29,978 nt of DNA from Didymodactylos carnosus (GCA_905250885.1 CAJNOQ010001606.1:1-29978), one strand, 5' to 3'. Positions 8,903-19,525 are shown, counted from the first letter of the stretch. Numbers and translations are program-made. Notes: generated by a model not told the origin, from the letters alone.

Positions 8903-11900
8903 TCAATTGTTTATCACATTCGATGTTGTTCGACATTCTTGTTGTTCTTCATCTTTAAAACGAAGATTATCACATTCAAGTTTCTAAAAAAAAAATAATA
9001 ATTTATTAGTAATTGTCATGAGAGAAAAAAGAGATGTATAAAACCTTACTTTCAATGCATCACGCCGTCTATATTCTAATTTTGCTTTTTCTACTCTCAC
9101 CCAGTAGGGTGTTTTTTCCACACTTGATCGAATGAGTTGACATATTAAAATAAGAACGTGCTAAAGAGAAGTATAGTACAGCAGAGTGAGTGAGACTTAT
9201 CCACAATAAATCGAAATTTATGAGATTAATCATATTGTATGTACAAAATACGAAATATTAGCTATACAATTAAAACTGTTGGTAAAAATTACAAAGACAC
9301 CGTAGCTTCAAATATCTTTTCAATTTTGCATTGATCATTTTTTGTTTTTTACTAATATCAATTTCACGCTTTTCTTTTGGCACCTTTTGGTAACACTAAG
9401 CATTGGAGGAAGTATACTTGAAAAATGTACGGTGAAAATGTTTTTTCCGTTCTCAATCGCAACATTTTATTCAAACTATCTATATTTTTTGTTATGTTTA
9501 AATAATATGAAGGAAAAAAATTTTTATTTTCATTGGACATCTTTTTCAGAATATTTTAATTGTTTAAAAAAAATCCAATAAATTTTCCCTAAGAAGATTA
9601 TTACTATAATATCACACAGTGTACTCAATATTTGACATTTTACCTCAATGAGTACAAGTATAAATATCTCAGCAGCAAATGGCATTGGTAAAATTCTTCG
9701 AAATATGCCTTTTACACAACAAAGTGTACAGTTAACAATCACTGCTGCAATAATCATCAATTCTAAAACATTTTGCCAATGTCCAATATCTTTTACACGT
9801 TGAGTGAATGGACGCTGATAAATCATACATATTTTAAATGCATCGGTACGTATCTATAAAATGATGAAAAAGAGTAAAATAAAATGAAACAAAAAAAAAC
9901 CCAAAAAAGTAAAAATACAAACCTCCACTATGTTGTTTAATAGTGAAAAAAATGCCGCTAATGGAAATTTTGATGAAAAGAAGATAATGTAACCAAATTG
10001 CATTATCATTTCTAAATAATCTTCATATAAATCGGGAAATTTTGGTTGTGAACATTCAATTTCAGCTTGTGAAAGTGTTAAAGTTTCAAATGTTGCTAAC
10101 GATGGTTTACGATGTAATTCTTCGAAAGAGTGATCTGTTAAAGTTTTATCAACTGCTTGTGTTGAATAATCATATGTTTCACTCTAAAAAAAATAGTCTT
10201 CGTTCATTTTTATATATCAATTATAATTCTAGTTAAATTTATACATTTTGTGTATTTAATAATTTTGTTTCCGTTTTATCTTGTGAACATTCCCATTCAT
10301 CTAATATTTGTTTCAATTTTTTATTTAATTCCTTTTTATCCTCATATCGATCACGTTCTTTTTTGCTCAATTTAATCAGTACTGATAGTTTTGTATTTGC
10401 AACAAAATATGGTACCAATGCTTCTTTTATATTACGCCAAAATTGTTTGATCACAAATATTGCTAAGAGTTGCTAAAATAAAACAACAATTATTTTAAAA
10501 AATAAAAATCAATATTAAGTCTCTAAATAAAAAAATAAGCATTACCTGAGAGAAATGCGTATCTTTATGAGTGAGAAATGCAATATAAGAGACAGACAGA
10601 TATGAATTGACGCACTGAAACTAAAGCGAAAGAAAACAATTTTATCATTGATTTATTTAATCTCATAATTACAAGAAAAACTTACGGCAAAAAGTTTTGT
10701 TATCATTTGTTTATCATATTCACTTTGTTCACGATAATTTTCTGTATAAATATAAAATATTTATCAATGATTAGTATGTTTGAAATTATACACACATTTA
10801 TTTTTTACCTTTATCATTCAACCAACGACTAATTTTTTTATATAAATCGCTAAATATAGTTGTCATAATTGCCAAAAGAATTTTTGGAGAAAATTGAGTT
10901 AATGACATCAAATCTGTAATAAAATTGGAATTAGAAGAAATCAATTTTGAATATACAATATACGTACGTGGAAGATTACCAGCTTTGACATTGTGATCAA
11001 TCCAACTTTGAAAACGAAATATTAACAACATACATAGAGCAACTAATAATATATTTGATGTTAATACTGGAATCGTGACAAAACAACGGAATATAAGACG
11101 TTTCCAATGTGGATAATACGTTTCATCTTTATTTGTAATAGGTGATAATCTATATTGTCCTTTGAATTTTGGACGTGGATCTTCCAGAAGATTATCATTT
11201 AAGTCTAATGTATTCCAAAAATAGGCTAATTCAGCTTGTTTTCGTCTCCATAAGACGAGAAAACATGTTCCCCACATAATATTAAGTAAACTATTAAGTA
11301 TATGAATAACATCGTCTTGTTGCTAAATATTAACAACATACATAAAGCAACTAATAATATATTTGATATTAATACTGGAATCGTGACAAAACAACGGAAT
11401 ATAAGACGTTTCCAAAACGTTATATATAATCACTTAGATATCACAAAATGAGTATTTAACAAAAAAAAGGATTAGAAAATAATTTTACTAAACTTGACTC
11501 AACGATATCAAAAAAGTCGCATCAGCAGGGTTTAAAATGTGAAACTCGTTATTGACTAGTGAAGTGATATAATCATAGTACACTCGAGTATATCCATCCA
11601 TTCTTAGAAAATTGTCAACCTTGATGACCGTATGTTATGAGCGGTGAACACAATCTAAAATCGATCAGAAGTATAGAAGATTTGAGTATAAATTTCAACT
11701 TCTTTTGACTAGAAGTTTGACAAAGTTAGTAGATCTATAATTTCAACGAAGAGAAAAGTAAAGAAAAAGTAAAGCTCGAACATTTCTAGTATTCTATCTT
11801 GACAGGCGCTTCTCGAAGTACCCCAAGCAACAGTATATATTTTTTTGTTAAGTTTTCAATTTTACTTTAGTTAAGTTTAATTAATATATACCTATAGTTT

Positions 11901-14900
11901 CTAAATTCGACTCGTTGTAATGAAATAATGTTAGTTTCATTGTCAGTCAGTAACAATACATTACAATATAATTCTCCATGGACAATCTATGATTTACAAA
12001 CAATGGATGTTAAATTTCGTAATTCCTACGAGTTTTTCAATAATAGTACAATTTGTTTTCTTCCACCTGGTTGGATACATTTAGAAGAATTTATATTTAC
12101 AACATTAGGTATTATTATCACTCTTATAGCGTCAATTAAAATTCATTTGACTGAAATTCGTTTTCATGACTATATTTCATTATTCAAATGTTATCTGTTA
12201 AATATATCTGTCCTATTTCTATTCTGTTCAGCCTACATTTTCTCTTATAAGTCAACAGAACATTTTTGTATTATTGAACAATTATTCATTCAATATACTA
12301 GTACACTTCTTATGAGTAGTACATTAATCATAATACTAGTACGAACATTCAATCAATATTTTAACAAAGAACGTTATAAACAAGTACGTTTTATTATTGG
12401 TATTATTGTTCTAAGTGTTATTTTGCAAACGATATTGTCATCAGTATGGTATATTGTTAATAAACATCGAAAAGAAATCATACAATATCATCATTCAACT
12501 TGTATTCGACACATACAAATTGATCTATGTCTACATGCAAAACAACCATTATTATTTTCTACAATATTATTACCAATTAATTTTATACTCTGTGCATTGA
12601 ATATTTATCGTTTTACAAAACCATTTCAAGTTGTACAATTATTAGAATCGATCATGTGTTCAATAGGTCTCATTATGGCGGGTTCAATGTCAGGCTTATA
12701 CCTCTTTTTTAGTTCAACACCAACAATGCCCTTTAGATACGTAGCTTATGTATTTCTATTAACATATATACTACCACGGTAAAAAATTAAATAAAAATAA
12801 AACTATGCATATATCCACTCTAAACTAAAACTGTACAATTCAATCTAAAATAGATAACTCCAACTCAACTCAATGTAACTCTTGAATTAGAAAATTTCGT
12901 GGATAAGTTAAATTGGGTTGAAAATTCAATTCAAAGAACAAAAAGGAAGAAAAAAAGAGTCTCGTACTTTGTTATATAATTGAGTTTGAAACGATCAGTC
13001 ATATCATAGTAGAACATGACTCGTAATCCTTACATCAGATTTTTCTTTATCTAAATTGATCAAAATTTTTCAGCTGCCATGAGGAGAGTGTTCGAGTGTA
13101 CTATTTGTTTGTACGCTTTTTAGTATGGACCGTTGAATCATTCAAAGTATTTCAAAGAAAGTATTTTTTTGTTTATAACTGTCGGGAGACCCCACTGTTT
13201 TGTCTTCTATCAAAAGAGATCTGATGATCTTCTCAAACTATCAGATTCTACGACATTAGCTAAGTTGACTACCAAAATACTCTATGCTCCCGCTATATTT
13301 ACACCCGTTGAAAGAGTGTTCTCACAAAGCAGTTTTTTATCTCCTCAATGCAGAGTATCGATGTCCGGGAAGACATTACAGCAACTTACAATGTTGAAAT
13401 ACAATCGTTATTTATTTTATCAGTGTTCTTTAGTATTTTCTATTAGTACGTCACAGTGTGTCATTTCTCTTCTTTTTTTTATTGCTGTCCATATGAACTA
13501 TAGAATAAAAGTTTATCCAAGGAGACTTTAAAGTAGAGAAAAAAGAAAAAAGTTGAATTGAGTTGAGTTGGAGTTCAAAATCTGTGAGTTGCCCAACTCT
13601 GCTCTAAACTAATTGTATCTTTTCTTTTATCTGTCGAAAGTATTTGGATTGCTGAGTTAGAACGATCACGAATAACCGTCGAAGAAATAAAACCATTATT
13701 ACATGATGAATCAATGATACAATTCAATAATAATAGCAGTCAAAATTGTATTATTCAAATGAATTACAATGATGAAGAAGATGAAAATATATTTGAACAA
13801 CAGCAGCAGAACAAACCAAAATGGAATAGAGGACAAAATAGAAATAAACAAGATTTTTTTGGTTATAGACGAAATAATAATAATAATAATAATACTAGTC
13901 AACAACAACGAACAAATACTATAGTTAGTGATCGAGTGCAAGAGAAAAATAAAAATTCTCCCATAATACGAACAAACAATATGTCTGCTGGTGAAATATT
14001 ATACAATATGTTAGATAAACATGATACTGTGGCCACTACACAATTATCATCATTATGAGAGGTTACATTATGTTTAATATGCATAAAAAAAAATACATAC
14101 CTGACTTTTACCCGTAAAAAACCAAAGTATTATGCCATATATAGCAGGAAGACATAGAGCTTTTGTATAAAACTCAATCCAAGAGAAATAGAATGCAGTC
14201 TTGTCACCAAAATATTGTCTTATATCATCTTTGAAAGAAAGAAAAACAAATTAAATTTTAAGCTGACAATATTTATCTTTACTTACCAATTGGTTGTGGT
14301 TTTAGAATATTTTTGGGCAAAACCCAATTTTGAAACAAATTATTCAGTTTATCTTTGTTATGTAATGGTATGATTTGTTTTACAAGTTGTTTGTCAAGTG
14401 CTCGTTGAACTGAGGAAAAAAAAGCAAAGAAATAAAAATGATTAGACATAATTACAATAATCGTGCTCTTACTAAGTTTTTGTTCGGGTTTAAATTTAAT
14501 GCCTGATACTTCTTGTCTTTGTTGAATTTTAATTTCATTTAATAGAAAAAAACCAATGGATTGACGTTCTTGTGATGTTAAAAATGATTGTTCACACTCA
14601 ACATCTAATAAAAATAAGAACAAGATAAATTTAAATAAAACGATATTATTTCTACCTACTGTCATAAAACGCGAACTCGTCGAATATAAACGACTTAAAA
14701 CCACCTCCAAACTGAGATTTAATCGGTTTTTCTAACTGAAGTGATTCAGCACCTTTCAAGAGCCTTCAAAAAATATATTGTATAATTAGATTTGTAAATA
14801 TCTACTTCAGAGGATATGAACTTACTTTGAGTATGTGAATGTTATGTAAAAGCCATATACACCTTGAAAAAAGTCAATATTTTTGACTTACAAAGAGAGG

Positions 14901-15194
14901 ATATGACAATTATAAATGCTTACCAGTTGTAAAATGATATTTGATACTTATTCGAATATCCGGTTCTAACAGTAACAATTGCTTTAGAAACCATATGATT
15001 TTATTCTCATCTATACGAGATGGAAACGTTATTAACAAATCACATTCATGATTTGCTTGTGATTTGAGCCATAGACGATTAGTTAAGATTCCAGATGATA
15101 CGGAAACAAATCGACGTCGAAATAATGCACTAGCTGAATTGAAAAATGAACGATAAGAGACTTGCTCAATGGCGTCTTCAAACTTTTTATGCAT
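8903..15194 (-). CDS. Anoctamin (TMEM16), ANO8/ANO10 subfamily
   Basis: Family members are calcium-regulated lipid scramblases or ion channels with ten membrane segments. Fourteen exons (minus strand, 5' to 3'): 15194-14924, 14862-14826, 14763-14660, 14604-14473, 14409-14287, 14228-14101, 11322-10809, 10741-10686, 10620-10546, 10472-10245, 10183-9923, 9853-9644, 9160-9050, 8983-8903. They sum to 2331 nt, 776 aa, all joins in frame. ATG at 15194 follows an in-frame TAA. Residues 1-220 are the cytosolic domain, with FLTSQERQSI as in ANO8/10. TM1 starts near 233 after IRQYFGDKTAFYFSW; TM2 is near 275; TM6 (481-502) keeps Glu497. TM7 has DYLEMIMQFGY (611-621); TM8 has LLNNIVEIRTDA with Glu643 and Asp647. 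TM10 ends in TPYWVRVEKAKLEYRRR. These acids match the calcium-binding positions of ANO1, with Asp611 in place of a Glu. Intron 6 (11323-14100) holds an opposite-strand gene. Confidence 0.95.
11325..11415. repeat. 91-bp intronic copy of anoctamin exon 7 sequence
   Basis: 11325-11415 repeats 11017-11107 in direct orientation with two mismatches (the bases equivalent to 11036 and 11060). The source lies inside anoctamin exon 7, in the third-membrane-segment region. The copy lies in intron 6 and abuts the AG acceptor at 11324-11323, so the run GTTGTTAATATTT that precedes the acceptor is itself copied exon sequence. High identity points to a recent duplication. Confidence 0.9.
11928..14058 (+). 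CDS. Seven-TM membrane protein, possibly class C GPCR-like, nested in the anoctamin intron
   Basis: Two exons, 11928-12778 and 13641-14058 (CG|gtaaaa ... cgaaag|T restores Arg), giving 422 aa and TGA at 14056-14058. Seven hydrophobic segments lie at about 54-72, 84-106, 115-139, 153-177, 207-227, 239-261 and 269-287. Cys114 at the top of TM3 and Cys192/Cys201 in the second outer loop could form the GPCR disulfide. The ~50-residue N-terminus has Asn-linked sequons (NNST) but no signal peptide and no Venus-flytrap domain. The TM7 exit RIWIAELERSRITVEEIKPL leads to a disordered tail with Gln and Asn runs encoded by CAG/CAA and AAT repeats. The length of TM2-TM5 and their loops resemble class C receptors, but I see no diagnostic motif. 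The intron contains a dead hAT element. The stop is 42 bases from an anoctamin exon on the other strand, so the mRNA probably overlaps it. Confidence 0.75.
12818..13612. mobile_element. Decayed hAT-superfamily transposon in the receptor-like gene's intron
   Basis: An 11-base direct repeat, CTCTAAACTAA, occurs at 12818-12828 and 13602-13612. hAT elements make 8-bp duplications, and CTCTAAAC fits. The right end, read inward from 13601, is CAGAGTTGGGCAAC, a typical hAT terminus. The 19-base subterminal repeat AACTCCAACTCAACTCAAT (12856-12874) is exactly inverted at 13557-13575. The outermost ~30 bases on the left do not match the right terminus, so that end is eroded. The transposase remnant inside is described separately. 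Confidence 0.7.
13205..13411 (+). pseudogene. hAT transposase C-terminal dimerisation domain remnant
   Basis: The plus-strand frame contains LAKLTTKILYAPAIFTPVER followed by VFSQSSFLSPQCRVSMSGKT and LKYNRYLF. This is the hAT dimerisation region, in which A/S-x(2)-ERVFS and a closing 'LKYN' block are conserved. The surrounding open frame runs 13133-13531, but no catalytic core, zinc finger or N-terminus is present, so it cannot make an active transposase. It is in the intron of the seven-TM gene, on the same strand. Confidence 0.8.
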
Positions 15195-16295
15195 GTTTTA
15201 TCATTTGAATCGGTATTAGAGCTATGTAATCATTCACGATCTAAAACGGTCGATTATTTAAAAAAAATGAATTGTTATGGTTTAAATGTGAAACCATCAG
15301 CTTAATATATCATCTCTCATTTTAAGAGAGGAGAACTGAAATGGTAAAGCTATGCATTGAAACAATCAGAGACTCGAACAAACGCATTATTAAGGAATAT
15401 TTCTAAAACAAAACTGGTGTATAAATAATTATTTTTATAGAATTTATAACAACTTCGTATTCATATTGTAAAAAATAAAACATTTTGAAAAGAAACAACA
15501 CTTTTCCATTAACAGCACTCTTTTTAGTATTAATACTATTTTTTGTTTAAATAAAAATCCTTCAGTTTTCTTCGAATTATTTGATAGCATTTCTTTGTTG
15601 AATACCATATTTATTATACATAGCAAATATCTACAAAGTGGAATAATGTTTAAAAGATCTTCTATTAATAGAAAAGTTCGCACAAATAAGAGAAGGAAAA
15701 GGAATGATTCTAAACATGGTCAAATCCTGTAGATACATACAATAAACATACAACAACCACAACAGAATATTTCAATGGGAAGAAGTACATACAAACTAAA
15801 AAGAAGAAAAATTGAAAAAAAGTTTAAAGATAACCTAGCACTTATCATTAAATGAAAATCTTTCAAGCGTGACTACAGTTTCAATTTCTATCATGATTCT
15901 ATTCAACAAACACGAAAAAGTATCTAAGTGAGGAATGATTTGGAGAAAATTGTATACCAAAATGAGAAAACCTGAGGGTTAAAAAAAATTGAAAAAACAA
16001 ACAAACAAACAAACAAAACAAACACCGGAGAAAGAAATATAAGGCAAAAAAAGGAATCTGATCTGAACATTATGCAAGATGGTATCACACTCGCACTTAC
16101 TGATAATATTTTCTTCTAGTAATTGTATATGGAAACTGTAAACAATTCTACGTGGACGGATGGAGAAAAAACTACAGTGATATTATGAAAGAAAAGCACA
16201 ATAATTTGGATGTGTTTAAATGGTTCACTATGAGAAATAAGAGAAGAAAAACAAAAAAATTAAAAATGTTCAATAAGAGTTGTAACACTGGTACT
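15195..16295. other. Intergenic between anoctamin 5' end and PNP 3' end
   Basis: Both neighbours are transcribed leftwards, so this holds the PNP 3' UTR on the right and anoctamin upstream sequence on the left. A simple A/C repeat (AAAC units) lies at about 15996-16023. A candidate minus-strand acceptor-like AG (about 15225) precedes the anoctamin ATG. No protein-like frame: the 15444-15683 minus frame is AT-driven and unrecognised. Confidence 0.5.
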
Positions 16296-19200
16296 TTAAA
16301 CATAATTTTCTTTTAATACGCCAACAAAATTTAAAATTAATTGTTGCATATCATTTGCTTTTAATTCACTAATTCTAATTACTTCTTCATGTAAAGATTC
16401 ATGTGCAGCATTATACTCTGTCAAGCATTTATTTGTTAATAATGCTAAGCCAAGTATTCGAAAACCACAATGAGCGCCTACAGTTACTTCATGCACAACA
16501 CTCATTCCTAGAAAAGAGTGAAATAAAAATATAAGTTAATTTAAGAAAGAAATAGCCGTTTTGAAATATAAACGAGAATCAAATACTTGTTGACAATAAC
16601 ATTGGTATAACTTTGAATTTTACCTCAAAATTTATTAAGCATTTTTAATTAGAAACATTAAGATGTCACTTACCAACAGCATCTCCTCCAAGTATTCTTA
16701 GCGCCCTTATTTCTGCAATTGTTTCGTAACATGGTCCACCTGTCAGAAAAAAATAGAGAATTCTTTGGAATAGTCATTTATTTTGTACTACGTGTCTTTA
16801 TTACCTAAACCTGAATAGATTCCTTCACGTAGTTCATGTCCATGTTTTATTGCCACTTGTTTCATTAATGTTACATATTCTCGATCATACGCATGTCCAA
16901 CTGGTGGAAATCGAGGTCCTATTAAAAGACCAACATTAGTCTCTTAATCTCAAACTTGCAAATTAAGTGTTAAACTCACCAAACCTTAATAAATTCACAA
17001 AATAACTTAATTAAACAACAAATATACTCTTCGTAGTGTACTTACCTTTCATCATTGACTCCAATTAACGGATTATTACCAGCAAAATTTGAAAAATTAA
17101 GATGGTCTTTAATAATCATCATATCGCCAATATTATAATCTTTATTAATAGCTCCGGCAGCACATGTAACAATTAATGAATGAGCACCCAACATTTTCAT
17201 GACTCTAACCGGCATAGCGCACTAGAATAAAAAAGAATTAGTTTACAGATATTTACTGTAAATAACAAGTATTTTTACCAATGCTGTTGTATATCCTTCA
17301 TATGGGTGAAATCTTCCTTGCATACATACAACATAAATACCATTTAATATTCCAAAAATTAAATTGCCTCGATGTCCAGGAACCTAAAAATAACAGTTTT
17401 CCATTTAAATTGATCATTAAAAAAGGAATTTCTTACTGTGCTCGACGGAAAGTAAGGTATTTCATTGTATGGAAAACTAATTTTATCTGTAATCAATTCG
17501 GCCAATCCACCAAGTCCTGAACCACATATAATAGCAACTTCGGGAGCAGCAGCTATTTTTTTTCGAAGATAATTGCTTATTTCTTCTATTCGTTCATATG
17601 AGAAAAACCTAAAAAAAGCAGAAGACTATGAATACTGCGAGTCATGTGCTTAAGCAATATTTTTCTTTCTTTGAAAAATATTCAATAGAAGAAAAATGTT
17701 AAATACGTAAGATTTTGATTCTGAAAACCTTTTAACTCACACAGAAAATCAGCAACGAAAAAACAGACCGATCTAAGAAATCGTCACAGATATCTGTGAT
17801 GAGATTTTTGGAAAATAAAGTTTTCTGGATGTTATAATGTACCTAGAGTGGAGTCAACAATGGTTTGAGCAGTCTCCGTGAAAAATCATTGAAAATGTTT
17901 GAGAAAAAGTGTTCTTGTAAAAAGAATACTTTACTCTATTAGATTATGTTTAATAAAAAATGTTGAAGGAACTGGAAAGGAGAAAGCAACATGGGAAAGT
18001 GAAGAGATTGAGTTTCTTTTTGACCTTTTCAGAGAGATATTCGAAAACTCATAACTTTTGCACACAAAAAAGTTGAGAAACGCTGGGACTAGTCTTATTT
18101 TGTAGTTAAGATTTTCCTCTAGATTAGTCTGTGCTCAACTCAAAATCGAAAAAATTTTCGAGGGAGACAGAGAGGAACGACACCAAAGCCCTGAAGGTCA
18201 AAACTAAGACTAAATTAGGTTTCAGTTATGATTCTTGTAGATTAGGTTACATTATCAGTATCGGTAGCCTCTTTTTATCATAAAGGAGAAAACGATTTTG
18301 ACCAATACTGAAATGCTCAACAGCAAAACAGTATGATTTTACTGATTCAAATAGCTGGCCGTTGATGCGCAGACGTAATGAAACATTTGTTTTTTACTCT
18401 CGTTTTGCTTCCTTCATCGCTGAAGATATCTCTAATAAAGTTTTGACTGATGTTCTCTAATTTAAACTTGAACTTAACTACTAACAGTAGACGATTTCTT
18501 GTTGACAGGTAATTTTAGAAAAATGACTTTTTTCTGGTTCCATAGTTGAAGTTGAAGTCCATATTTTATAAAATGTATCTCAGTTGAGAAACGAATATTT
18601 TCGCAGAAATATTGGTTTCTCAACCGACAATGGAACGGTTTGTACTGTCAAGCCGCTTTCAAGTTCGGAGCATATGTATTAGATAGACCCCGGTGAGGTA
18701 TAAAAAACCCCAAAAGGCTATGTGCTGATGGGCCTTCCCTCCAGAGTTACAGTCATTATACTGGAATTTTAGCCTATTACATGGTATCTACCAAAAACAC
18801 TAATCACGATATTTCGACCTGAAATTTTGTCCACAAGTAGGCCTACTTGTAATTAGAATGTTCTGCAAATTTCAGTTCAAAAGAATGTTTCCTTCATAAG
18901 ATATTGAGTTTCCCCAAAATTTGACATTTTTCAATCTTTTCGTAGAACATGAGTGATTTTGGAAATTCAATATCTGAAGGGAACATTCTTTTGAACTGAA
19001 ATTTGCAGAACATTCTAATTACAAATAGGCCTACTTGTGGACAAAATTTCAGGTCGAAATATCGTGATTAGTGTTTTTGGTAGATACCATGTAATAGGCT
19101 AAAATTCCAGTATAATGACTGTAACTCTGGAGGGAAGGCCCATCAGCACATAGCCTTTTGGGGTTTTTTATACCTCACCGGGGTCTATCTAATACATATG

Positions 19201-19525
19201 CTTCGAACTTGAAAGCGGCTTGACAGTACAAATCGTTCCATTGTGAGATACTTGATTAAAACATGGATTGTATCTCAGTTGAGTCCAAACCCAAAAAACT
19301 TATAGGTTAGGTTATAGGTTGCGAAAAAGTTGTAACCTGTGGGACTCTAGACAGTGCCCTGGACTTCATCTCTGATCATTACTAGAAAGTTTGGCAAATC
19401 TAGAATAAATTTTACCGATTTGTAACAGCATTTGGATGTTCACCAACAATTGAATTAAATGGAGCTGACGATATTGTAGAAGATGATGTTGAATGACGCG
19501 AATCATCTTTTATTGGAGTAGACAT
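16296..19525 (-). CDS. PNP: Purine nucleoside phosphorylase, trimeric (PNP/MTAP) family
   Basis: Phosphorolyses purine (deoxy)nucleosides to base plus ribose-1-phosphate in purine salvage; cytosolic. Eight exons (minus): 19525-19416, 17608-17437, 17383-17279, 17221-17046, 16984-16980, 16918-16805, 16739-16674, 16507-16296; 960 nt, 319 aa, all in frame. Ser/Thr-rich N-terminus about 30 aa longer than human. Motifs: phosphate loop [23 protein letters not shown] (human Arg84/His86/Tyr88), GPCYETIAE (Glu201), VGMS (Met219/Ser220), LLTNK (Asn243), LHEEV (His257). The usual TNAAGG reads TCAAGA, replacing human Asn115 with Cys. Exon 5 is only 5 nt and is needed to keep the frame in NDERFGPRF. Intron 1 (1.8 kb) contains a long hairpin; introns 2-6 are 53-65 nt and intron 7 is 166 nt. 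The guanosine/inosine preference of this family is known; the effect of Cys here is not. Confidence 0.95.
16980..16984 (-). other. PNP: 5-nt micro-exon of the PNP gene
   Basis: Minus strand: ...ttattaag|GTTTG|gtgagttt. The preceding exon ends GAT GAA AG and the following one starts GA CCT CGA TTT. Only insertion of GTTTG gives Asp-Glu-Arg-Phe-Gly-Pro-Arg-Phe, matching the family's NDERFG-x-RF loop. Direct splicing of the neighbours would shift the frame. Both flanking introns are 61 nt with canonical ends. Confidence 0.85.
18574..18624. repeat. Small hairpin next to the long inverted repeat, with a flanking 15-bp direct repeat
   Basis: GTTGAGAAAC (18583-18592) pairs with GTTTCTCAAC (18615-18624) and, after one mismatch, AATATTT pairs with AAATATT, leaving a 6-base loop. 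The 15-mer TGTATCTCAGTTGAG at 18574-18588 overlaps the left stem and recurs in direct orientation at 19269-19283, beyond the right arm of the long inverted repeat. Confidence 0.7.
18627..19244. repeat. 618-bp near-perfect inverted repeat in PNP intron 1
   Basis: The left arm, 18627-18919, and right arm, about 18955-19244, are reverse complements over roughly 290 bases with only scattered single changes and one short indel (near 18898). They are separated by a ~35-base loop. No coding frame and no transposase. The pre-mRNA of PNP, or any transcript across it, would form a very long duplex. The arms contain GC-richer blocks such as CCCCGGTGAGGTATAAAAAA unlike the flanks. It may be a fold-back element. 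Confidence 0.9.

Noticed and set aside
9342..10236. Plus-strand frames at 9342-9581 and 10042-10236
   Set aside because: They are antisense shadows of anoctamin exons and introns on the minus strand.
13133..13531. 132-codon open frame as an intact gene
   Set aside because: It contains only the hAT dimerisation region, lies between the transposon ends and has no N-terminal or catalytic part. Treated as a transposase relic.
15444..15683. 79-codon minus-strand frame between anoctamin and PNP
   Set aside because: Composition follows the AT-rich DNA (Leu, Ile, Lys, Phe, Asn) and no homology is recognised; it fits better as PNP 3' flank.
16919..17045. Direct splicing of PNP exon 4 to exon 6 without a micro-exon
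   Set aside because: It shifts the frame and destroys the conserved RFPP..HAYDREY region; adding the 5-nt exon restores both.
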